DNA of 64,000 bases. Origin: Callorhinus ursinus. Its lineage: Eukaryota > Chordata > Mammalia > Carnivora > Otariidae. Shown here piece after piece: positions 22,554 through 64,000 of this stretch (positions are counted from its first letter, which is position 1; every line of letters begins with the position of its first letter). The notes below the pieces were generated by a model that saw nothing but the letters and a program-made list of their open reading frames with translations, ran no database searches and was not told the DNA's origin. The stretch is from contig NW_020312904.1 of assembly GCF_003265705.1 (NCBI RefSeq), positions 6,796,957 to 6,860,956 on the forward strand, read 5' to 3'. The position numbers and the translations under genes are program-made.

Positions 22554-24246
22554 CTCTGGGGGCAGGGACGGGACAGGAGAGGAAGATGTGGGGCTGGGAT
22601 AAGGAGGGACAAGCGCTGTGGACCAGGGAGATTTTGCCCCTGGGGGTCATCTAGTAATGTCTAGAGACTGCTACTAGCATCTGGTGGGCAGAAGCTAAGA
22701 ATGCTATGGATATCCTACAACACACAGGACAGCCATCCTTACATACACAACAAAGAATTATCTGGCCCTAAATGTAAATAGTGCCACTGTTGAAAACCCC
22801 TGCCTCTGAGGATATAGGGGAGCTCCCAGACTCTCCAGGGGCGCCTCAGATTGGACTTGGAAGCTCAGCAAACGGGAACGGTATCCAAGAAGATGCTGAA
22901 AACACCACTGAAGACATCACTGTCGCCACCACTGGGCACCCCTGGTGTTGGTCTAGTCTGGTCACTAGAACCGCCCCCATCCCCTGCCCCACTGCTACCT
23001 CTGGTCCCAGCAGCCACTACCTCTACCAGCGCAACTCCCGCACAGGCTGGTACATCTGGTTGATGGCACAGGGCTCACAGGACTGAATCCTGGCTGCAAG
23101 GAAGCTTGACAAACAAGTGCCCTCGGGCCGTTACACCTCCTGCTGAGGAAGTGGGAAAACTGCCTGCAGTAAGACGTAAGACAGAGTTCCAGGATCTAAT
23201 AACCACATCAATGGCATCAAAGGGAAGGAGAGAGTGAGAGCAGAGCGGTTCTGTTTCTTTCTATGAAGGTGTCAGATGGGAAAACTTGGGCCCATTTGAG
23301 GATGGAGAGGAAGGAATCAACCAAGATGGAGAGGCTGAAGGTGTAGAAGGAAGAGCCTAGGAGGAGAGAGGAGCCAGATGGGACAGAGATGAAGATGCGT
23401 TCAGATTGGGCCCCTCTCTTCGGTTGTGCACACAGGGATGCTCAGCAAACCTAAAGGATGATAGAAGAACCATCAGAGAAGGGCATCTGTCACTGAGAAG
23501 CAGGCCCCAGCCTCTCAGAGAAGCAGTTTAGGGCTGGGCAGAGGGTTCAGACATTATCAGATTCATTTTGTCAATGAAGCCACGGCACAGGGAAGGGCTG
23601 GGCCAGAGTCACTCAGCAAGTCTGAGGGGCTGAGACAAGACTCCCGTCTCTCTTGGACTCTGTCAGTACGGGGGGCTGCAGGGTTCTGGGATGGTCAGAT
23701 GTCTCTCCCCTTTTAAGACACAGACCTAGCTTGGCAAGGTCAAAGAGACTGAACTGGAATTCCCACCGCAGCCCCTCCCTCCCCTGCCTGGGAGGGACAC
23801 GATTAAAGGGTAGCTGCCCATGCAGGGCCTAATTCCCTTGCAGCTTCCCTGCTCTGTGGCCCCTGGTCTCTGCCATGGGGAGCGCTCTGACCAGTCCAGC
23901 TTGGGGCAGCCCTGCCATTACAAAGCACAGCCTCCTGCAGAGCTAGAGCCTATCCCCTACCCACAGGCCAAGGGTCTCCTGGGGTTGCCAGAGATGACAC
24001 ATTGATTCCATCCTGCACCTGTTCAGGGACTATCCCCAATATCCGATGGGACAGAGATCATGCTGCTCTACGGTCTTTGGGTGAACACCTTTGGACGCTC
24101 CTTCATGAAGGACAGTGCGAAGAAAGGACTAGGAGACCTAAGCCAAGGCCCTGCTTCACTGCCTTGCCAGGCCCCTGCCCCATGAAAGGGCTCACAGCTC
24201 CCTGGGGCCCAAACCGGCCTCCATTAGCCCAGAGGGTTTGCTGGCT

Positions 24247-24252
24247 TTTACT
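24247..24252 (-). terminator. CCDC134: Possible CCDC134 poly(A) signal (AGTAAA)
   Basis: The minus strand reads AGTAAA about 445 bases after the CCDC134 stop codon. I saw no AATAAA or ATTAAA between 22.7 kb and the stop codon, so this variant hexamer is the best candidate. Weak evidence. Confidence 0.35.
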
Positions 24253-24693
24253 GTGTCTTTGCAGGGCGCTGGGACCTGTGCTGGGCAGCTCAGTGCCACA
24301 GTGGGGCCAGCAGCAGGCACGGCACTTCCACAAGTGGCTCAGAGCCCAATTCTGCTCCCTCCTCATGAAGGGCAGCAGCCAGCTAGCCAGCAGTCCTAAC
24401 CCAAAGGGAGAGTCCAGCCTGGGATCCTTCCAGCCTCGCCCAGCATCTCGACATGGTTTGATCTGCAGCATGGCATCCTCTGAAGACGCCCTTGGCGCCC
24501 TCTCCAGGGAGGACCCTGGAAGCAAATTCAGTCCTCTGTGGCCCAGTCACTTCTGTTTCGGCGCAGAGCCGGCTCCAGGGGGCTGAGGCCACTTCCCCTT
24601 TCACAGGGGCCAGCTCTCACCACCAGTCGATGCCTCCGCCTCTTCCTCCAGACTTGTCTCCTCCTGGCCCCTTGAGCCCTGGGCTGTTCCCAG

Positions 24694-37355
<12,662 letters not shown>

Positions 37356-37619
37356 ATCCAAGATCCTAGAGCTAGGAAAGCAACCCAGAGAGAGGTGAGA
37401 TCCAGAGCTTGGTTGTATAAAATAAAGAGTGCAGGTAAACAGCAACTTCCTGACATGGCCTGGCCTCCAAATACCAAGAATCCAGCTTTGGGGAGCCCTG
37501 GAGCCCCAGTTTCAGCCCAGGGCCTGTGACCACCAGACACACAATAAACACCGTGGGATGGTAGAAGGGAGGAAAACAGATAATATTGGCAACATAAGGA
37601 TGCTTAGCACACAGGGGTC

Positions 37620-37760
37620 AGCGTCTAGAACTCTGGGCTAGAGCCCGAGCTCTGCCTCTGTCTGTGGGCCCTGGGGCAAAGTGCTCAGCTTCTCTGAGCC
37701 TCAGTTTTTTCACCTGTAAAACAGAAATAAGGAAGTCCCCTCCTTGCTGTAGGGAGAAAG
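37620..37760 (+). repeat. MIR SINE fragment
   Basis: 'gctctgcctctgtctgtggg' then 'gagcctcagttttttcacct' and 'gtaaaacagaaataagg' in MIR order. Confidence 0.7.
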
Positions 37761-37935
37761 AACTGGGTGAGGCATTATGCCTGGGGAAAGGGGCTGGTCA
37801 TTACTATTCCCTTTCAACACACCCCATCCTGGACCCCAGGAAGGTGTCTGGTTAAGGAAGCCCAGGCAGTCAGGGGAGTTGTGAAACTTCTGCAGTTTCT
37901 CTCCCTCTCTGACTTCTGTCCTCACAACAGAAGAA

Positions 37936-38053
37936 GGGGCCTGCCTGGTTGGCTCAGTCAGTGGAGCATGCAACTCTTGATCCTGAGGTTGTAAGTTCAA
38001 GCTCCACACTGGGTGTAGAGATTATTTAAAAATAAAATCTTAAAAAAAAAAAA
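37936..38053 (+). mobile_element. Older short Can-SINE
   Basis: Head 'ggcctgcctggttggctcag', then 'caactcttgatcctgaggtt' and 'gggtgtagagattatttaaa' with an A tail; short subfamily without CT-rich middle. Confidence 0.92.
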
Positions 38054-39062
38054 GACAGAAAAAGGGATTTGGGGCGGGAAAGGAGGAGGCACAGTCTTGG
38101 GTAAGAAGGCTGCCTGCCACTCACTCACTTTGGAACCACAGGCACCACAAACACCACCTGTTCTTATTCAAGCACCATTCCCTAATTATTTTTTAAGTAC
38201 CACATTCAAGGCACTGATTTAGACCTGGGAATACAGCAGTGTCTAAGACCAACAAAAATCACTGCATTCATGGTACTTATGTCCCTAGTAGGGGAAACAA
38301 ACAATCAATCAACTTGTAAAACAAGCACAGAAGGATGAGGGAGCTGGTGAAACACACACTGAAACACAGTGGTCAGAGGAGGCCTCACGCTCAGATGACA
38401 GCTGCCCAATTTTACCAATGTGGGAACCAAGGCACAGAAAAGTGAGGTGATTGCCCAAAGACACTCAGCTATTCCCGGGCTAATGAGATTCTAAATGAGT
38501 ATAGGCTACCTCAAAGCTGCCACTGTACTAGCAGGACACCTGCTCCAGGGGAAAGACGCTCAGTGATTGACAGAGAGCCTGCAGAGGTCATTCAGAGAAC
38601 CGCCCCGGTGCCACCCTACGAGGATGAGACAACTGAAGCTTCAAGAATGGGAAAGAGTAGTCCAAGTTCACCCAGGACAACCTGCCTTCCAACATCATGC
38701 TCTAGACTCAAGGGAACCAGACCCGGGCTAGGGCAGAACTTGAAGCCAGGGGCTATCAGACAGCCGGTAATGACCGAAGCGGGAAAAGTGGGAAAGGAAA
38801 ACCGAAAAAGCAGATTGCGTGGAGACGGATCCTGCTTCTTCTGTTACTCCCACTTACCCTGCCTCCCAATCCCGCTCCCCGCCCGGGTACACGACTCTGA
38901 ACCCATTCTGTAAGGGTGACACGGCGATGGCGGGCTGAGCCGGCTACGTGGACTCGCGGACCCAGCCTACTGCCCCGAGCCTTTGGGGCGCCCAGAGGAG
39001 AGAACGAGTCCTTCCAACGAGAAGCGTTCGGGGCCGCGAATCTCATCCCCTACCCCCAGCAG

Positions 39063-39124
39063 CCCTTGGTCCCTGCCCCCCAGCCCCACCAGGCCCTTGG
39101 TCCCTGCCCCCCAGCCCCACCAGG
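39063..39124 (+). repeat. 31-bp tandem duplication in CpG island
   Basis: Two identical 31-base units (39063-39093, 39094-39124) beginning cccttggtccctgcccccca. Just downstream of the CCDC134 exon 1 donor, so in the first intron. Confidence 0.95.
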
Positions 39125-39158
39125 AGCCCGCCCTCCCGGGACCCCCGCCGCCACCTAC

Positions 39159-39290
39159 CAGGCAGGTCGGTGCGGGAAGGGGCGTGCGGATAGGACGGCG
39201 GTGCGCAGCCCGGCTCTAGGGTCCACGGGGCGAACAGCAGAGGCGCGGAACCTCACACTAGGCGCCAGCAGCATCGCAGGAACCTCCAAG
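39159..39290 (-). other. CCDC134: CCDC134 non-coding exon 1 (predicted)
   Basis: Minus strand reads CCGACCTGCCTG|GTAGGTGG; the donor GTAGGT at 39158-39153 is good and lies in the CpG island right below the ETS/GC-box cluster. No ATG in frame is needed as the coding start is in exon 2. The 5' end is approximate. Confidence 0.55.
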
Positions 39291-39499
39291 CACCGCCCCC
39301 GGCCAATGAGCGCGAGCCGCGACGGCCCCTCAGCTGACCTCACTTCCGGCCCCGCCCCGCCCCCAGCTCCGTAAACCGGAGTCTAGTCCCGCCCACCTCG
39401 TGCCGGGGCGTGATTGTCACTCTGTCACTGTCAGATTGGAGGAAGTTAAGTCTGCGGGAGTCTGGGCCCGACGCAAAGGGCGCGTCTGCGGACTGGGGC

Positions 39500-40359
39500 C
39501 CTGACCGAAACTTTTCATCAGCTGACAGTGTCTTTTAAACTGTAGTTGACAGGATCAGTTTGGTGGGTCACGACTAGCAGTTTTTTTTTTTTTTTAAGAA
39601 ATCGGCAGTGCGAAGTTGGTGCATCCCCTGCTCGCCTCTCCAGTCCACCAGCTTCTAAACCTAGTTCGTTAGGGGCCTCCCTACCCGTTCATTAGGACGG
39701 AGTTCAGACCAGTTTTGTGCAGCGTCCGTACAACCAAGCCCGAGGAGTAGGGTGGGCTGCCCAGGTACCGGCACCCAGGTGTGTGGGGGGCGGGGACAGG
39801 GGGCTCGGCAGGCGGACAGGGAGCCAGAGGCGCAGTGGGCTGAGCTGGGCACAGGGAGCAGGCACAGTTGTGGAGAGCAGACCTTTGAAGAACACGTGGT
39901 AATCAAATACAAGCTCTGGGGAGGGCTCACGGAAAGAAACACAAGGTACCCACTTTAGCCAGGGAGAAGTTCGGCTCAGCTAGTGAGGCACAGAAGGATT
40001 TGACCTGCTCAGCTTCCTTGCCTGGAAATTGTACCTCTCTCCACCTTCACCTGAGGTGAGGCAGCAGGTAAAGTGCCCCTCAGAGCACTTGGATCACACG
40101 GGTACCACACACGTGGCCTTTCTCTGCACTTTCAGCCCCGTGGGTGGCCTGCCTGGTATTTTCTGGGTACAACTGAGGCAGCCAGCTGGTGCTCCTTACA
40201 TGTTACCAGAACAAATCCCATCCCCTGTCCCTGAGGAGGCCATCCATTCCTCATTGTAGCAATCCACCATGCCAGTGGCAGAGTTATCAGCTCCAGGGAG
40301 CCAAGATAAGTTGAGACAGAAATGTTTTTGGAGCCCACAGAGACATGTGAGTGTATCAT
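39500..40359. other. Short intergenic gap CCDC134-MEI1
   Basis: About 1 kb between the CCDC134 promoter and the MEI1 poly(A) signal. Holds a T16-like run (39580-39595) and otherwise nothing recognisable. No gene. Confidence 0.7.
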
Positions 40360-40365
40360 TTTATT
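40360..40365 (-). terminator. MEI1: MEI1 poly(A) signal AATAAA
   Basis: The minus strand reads AATAAA 121 bases after the MEI1 stop codon, giving a short 3' UTR. Best candidate for the end of MEI1. Confidence 0.75.
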
Positions 40366-40485
40366 TCCCGACTCCATTTCAACAGTGGAGTAAGATGCTA
40401 CATTTGTCATCCATTTCCCCAACAATTCTGACTTTCTCTTCTCCAAGTCTTAGTTCTCTCTTTCTGGGCCTTCAAGTTATGAGGG

Positions 40486-60803
<20,318 letters not shown>

Positions 60804-60939
60804 CTGAGCAGGAGAAAAGGAAGCCAGAGCTCAGAGGACATCACAGTTGGGGACAGGTAGACAGTGAAAAAGAGAGGGACTGGGGAAGGACCCAGGATGA
60901 TGGTGTCACAAAACCTGGGGAAGGGAGTGCTCCCTTATT

Positions 60940-61110
60940 CGGCACCTATTATGTACTAGTCTGTTGAACAGGTCCATCCTAAATAGGAAGAAACAGAGAC
61001 TCAGGGAGATTATGTGGTATGCCAAAGGTCACACATGCCAGTTAGTGGCACAGCTAAGATTTGAATCTCCTACCTCCAAGCTCAAAGCTCTTTCTACTTT
61101 CCAGGATGCC
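60940..61110 (-). repeat. MIR SINE fragment
   Basis: Reverse MIR: 'gaaacagagactcagggaga' ... 'gttagtggcacagctaagat'. Confidence 0.75.
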
Positions 61111-61580
61111 TCTCTCTGACAAATATAAGTTTTAAGGTCAAGAAGAGGTTATTTCAGGACAGGGGACCTGAATGTGCCTTAAGGGAGGAAAAGAGAGGGG
61201 GATGGAGATGTCACAGGGCAGGAAGACGATGGGTTAGGACAGATTCGGGGCACAGGAAGGGAAGCGAGGACCAGGTCAGGCCCCTTCTCTTCAATGGCAT
61301 CTGGCTATTTCTGCCCCAAGCTGTAAAGGCCTTGGGTTCAGAAGGTAGGAAAGGACATTGCTTTTTATTTGCTTTCAGAGTAATTTTAATGAGTATATGT
61401 TAAAGGCAAAGCCAGTCAGAAGCCACACCACAGACTATCCTACTGATAGCTCCTGGCACCTACCGGCTCCAACAAGCCAATTCCTTTGGACAGGCTAACA
61501 TGCTTGGTGCTACGAATCCAAGGTCACTCACAGACTCCCTCTCCAGGGAGGGCAGCTGACCCACAGAGAGACATGGCTAC

Positions 61581-61663
61581 AGGGCACCCAGCCAGACAAC
61601 TCCAGATGTGATCACTGGGTGACATGGGGGCATCTGGGCTTGGCTCTTCACAAACGTCCCCAG
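61581..61663 (-). CDS. MEI1: Candidate MEI1 exon B
   Basis: On the minus strand a good acceptor (TTGTTTCTCTGGCAG) is followed by an open frame (GDVCEEPSPDAPMSPSDHIW...). If it ends at 61581 before GTAGCC, the exon is 83 bases, takes two bases of a split codon and leaves phase 0, which fits the exon at 60803. The donor is weak, and a much better donor (GTGAGT) 60 bases later would create a stop at the junction. Not confirmed from memory of the family. Confidence 0.35.
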
Positions 61664-62925
61664 CTGCCAGAGAAACAACTATAAATCAGTATCAGTTGCT
61701 CAATTAGGGACTAATAATGTCAGGTACTGTGATGTGTTCAAATTGTAGCTGTATGTTTGTTGATATATTATCTGTATTTTCATAACTCTTCTAGGTAGGG
61801 CTTACCCTAATTTTTCAAAAGAGGAAACAGGCAGATTAAAGTAGCCTGCCTATTAAGACAGCAGTGGCACTGTAAATTCTACTATACTAGGAGTTAATGA
61901 AAAACAAGGATGAGGTTTGTTTTTGTCACTTTATAGGGACTCAGAAAACATCTCTGGAAGGAGACGATCACAGATTAGGAGGATCAGAGAGACTCTCAGT
62001 TCATTTACATCAATGCTTTTACTTTACAGGGTATGAGGCTAAAGCCCAGAGTGGCTATGATTTGCCCAAAGTCACAGGGCCCAAAGCCAAGCCAATTTCC
62101 TGATCCTGCTCCTTCACCAGCACTTGGCTGCCTAACCAGAGAGCTGGTCCTTCAGAACCCTGAGTTAAATTTTAACAGTCCAAAAGGAAGAGGACTACTC
62201 AGCCTTTGGTGACTATGGTGAATGCCAGGGTGGGGCAGGGTTGGGGGAAAGGGGCACACCCCACTGTGTGGGTCAGTGGGGAAGGCTCTGGATGGAACAT
62301 GGCCCACTCTGCAGTCTCTCCTGCCCAGAGCTGTCCAGAATTTTATGCGGTTGGATCAAGTAGGGTGATGTGGCTAAGGAGGGAACAAACAGAGCTTCCG
62401 GGACATCACTGTTTTTCACATTTAAACAACCTACATGAAAGACCACCCATTGATAAGAGTGGCAATTAACAGCTTTGTTTTCAGCTGTTAATTACCCATA
62501 TCAAAAACAGAAATTGGTACCAACACATATTTTTAGCCTCTTTTCCCCTCCTATGGCTAGAAGCTGGGGAGAAATGTTAAGAATTATATATATAAACAGA
62601 CAGTAACGTTGTTCCTTGCTATTCTTTTTCACCACCGATGTTTCCAGGATCTAATTTAGTGAAAAGCTCATTAACTTTTAGGCTCCAACCACAGTCATGA
62701 CCCTTATTAGTTATATGACCTTGAGCAATTCAATAAGCTGCTCTGAGATTACCATTCTCTCTCTGATTCAGAGTCCGTCAATGATCAGTGAATGATAGTC
62801 TACTGTGTACAGGATAGCAAGAGTGTCCCCTACATATTCTTTCCACATATTATTCCCATATATTTATCTATATGTTATCTCCACTTTATACACAAGGAAA
62901 ATGAAGCTCAGAAATGTCTTCACCT

Positions 62926-63135
62926 GGGGCGCCTGGGTGGCTTAGTCGCTAAGCATCTGCCTTCGGCTCAGGTCATGATCCCAGAGTCCTGGGATCGAGC
63001 CCCGCCTCAGGCTCCCTGCTCAGCAGGAAGCCTGCTTCTCCCTCTCCCACTCCCCCTGCTTGTGTTTCCTCTCTCACCGTGTCTCTCTCTGTCAAATAAA
63101 TAAACAAAATCTTTAAAAAAAAAAAAAAGAAAGAA
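62926..63135 (+). mobile_element. Can-SINE
   Basis: Near-consensus, long A/GAAA tail; flanked by gaaatgtcttcacct / gaaaagtcttcatct. Confidence 0.95.
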
Positions 63136-63316
63136 AGAAAAGTCTTCATCTTCCTGGGTCTCTATGTAGCTTCCAGCCCTCAGGATACAGCCTTCCTGTT
63201 GAACTTTAGGCCAGCAAAACACAAGGCTCCTTCCTCTCTGCCCAGGAAGGAAGGGTCGTGAGGGTGGTTCACATTCAAGGACAAAAACTGGGTCACCACA
63301 ACAAAGGGTGGGGTAC

Positions 63317-63425
63317 CTGCTCCAGTTTGCCGGAGACAGGGTCTCTCTAAGGATGTGGTCTCTTGAGATTCATTTTCTCTTTGGCTTGTTTCCTTTAAGT
63401 ACTTACATTCCTTGAAGCTAGTGGC
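63317..63425 (-). CDS. MEI1: Candidate MEI1 exon A
   Basis: Minus strand: acceptor GACTGTCCTAG, 109-base open frame (ATSFKECKYLKETSQRENES and on to ..CLRQTGA plus one base), donor GTACCC. Its phase joins correctly to candidate exon B. The peptide is charged and looks coding, but I cannot verify it against the human protein. Confidence 0.4.
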
Positions 63426-63814
63426 CTAGGACAGTCTTCATCTAGGGAGGGATCTCCACCCTAGAAAGACCCAGACTAAGAAAGAAAACTTGGGGGAGGA
63501 AGATAATGAGCTCCATTTTAGACAGAAATGTCAAATAGATGGTTAGCTATATGGGTCTGGAGCTCAGGAGAAAGGTCACACAGATGGAGAAGAGTTGAGT
63601 CATCAGCATACAGCAGGAGGCAACCAAATCCATGAGAATTACTGACATAGCCCAGAAAGAAGACACTGAGGAAAAAGAGAGCCTAGGACAAAACTTTGAG
63701 GAACATCAAGTTTCAAGCACGAGCCAGAAAGAAAACTATAAAAGAGCCTGGGAGAAGTGCCAAAAGAGGTAAGAGGAAAATTTAGAGAGCTGGTATTGCT
63801 AAAACCAAGAATGT

Positions 63815-63962
63815 GTCAATAAAAAGTGGACAATCATCAAATAATAATAGGTCATGTAAGATGAGAACCAAAAAGTCCCCTGCAGTTAGTCAATAAAAAG
63901 TGGACAATCATCAAATAATAATAGGTCATGTAAGATGAGAACCAAAAAGTCCCCTGCAGTTA
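63815..63962 (+). repeat. Exact 74-bp tandem duplication at window end
   Basis: 63815-63888 and 63889-63962 are identical (unit begins gtcaataaaaagtggacaat). The last bases of the window (ctgcagttagtc) repeat the unit end and the start of a further copy, so the array may continue. Confidence 0.95.
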
Positions 63963-64000
63963 GTCACAGGAACATTGCTGCTGACCCACTGCAGTTAGTC

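Larger units (their letters stand above)
19640..24250. other. Intergenic region SREBF2-CCDC134
   Basis: No coding exon recognised. It holds an L1 fragment (20280-20480), a MIR, a truncated SINE, an assembly gap within a 43-bp tandem repeat and otherwise unassigned sequence. Open frames in 21.6-23.1 kb and 23.8-24.6 kb have no splice logic or recognisable similarity. Confidence 0.75.
38900..39500. promoter_or_regulatory. CCDC134: CpG island / CCDC134 promoter and exon 1
   Basis: GC-rich, CpG-rich block at the 5' end of CCDC134. On the gene strand it has an ETS-type site CCGGAAGTG (39349-39341), GC boxes next to it (39349-39362) and ATTGG (39307-39303). This TATA-less make-up is typical of housekeeping promoters. 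A non-coding first exon probably starts near 39.25-39.3 kb. Confidence 0.8.

Noticed and set aside
24002..24586. 194-residue plus-strand open frame antisense to the CCDC134 3' UTR
   Set aside because: Low-information composition and no recognisable domain; no splice or promoter support.

Overview
The window is nuclear DNA from a carnivoran mammal. Introns and intergenic DNA are full of tRNA-derived Can-SINEs (about 27 copies of the 'GCGCCTGGGTGGCTCAG' type, many with clear target-site duplications). Their head sequence looks more like the arctoid caniform type (bears, seals, mustelids) than the dog or cat types as I remember them, so an arctoid is my inference, not a proof. Three genes are recognised from their spliced coding exons. 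All lie on the minus strand, in the order MEI1 > CCDC134 > SREBF2 (right to left), which matches the order on human chromosome 22q13.

Layout. 1-19159 is the first intron of SREBF2; it holds an antisense, LTR-flanked class I endogenous retrovirus with a 4-bp target duplication (2051-9986), SINEs, LINE-1 and MIR remnants, and a ~98% identical 235-bp inverted repeat (15896-17163). 19160-19247 is the coding part of SREBF2 exon 1, inside a CpG island whose promoter carries a perfect sterol regulatory element and a CCAAT box. 19.6-24.2 kb is intergenic, with a 10-N assembly gap inside a 43-bp tandem repeat. 24694-39.3 kb is CCDC134: six coding exons that sum to an exact 226-codon reading frame, plus a non-coding first exon in a second CpG island. 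39.4-40.3 kb is a short intergenic gap. 40360-64000 is the 3' part of MEI1: eleven exons totalling 1278 coding bases (425 residues plus stop), and two weaker candidate exons further upstream.

The genes have unrelated jobs (meiotic double-strand break formation, an ER/secreted factor, and a cholesterol-sensing transcription factor); the cluster looks like conserved synteny, not a functional unit. I found no RNA gene, CRISPR array or new multi-gene system. The most interesting items are the long near-perfect inverted repeat that would be transcribed in SREBF2 intron 1, the self-regulatory SRE in the SREBF2 promoter, the antisense provirus with unequal LTRs, and several nested SINE clusters.
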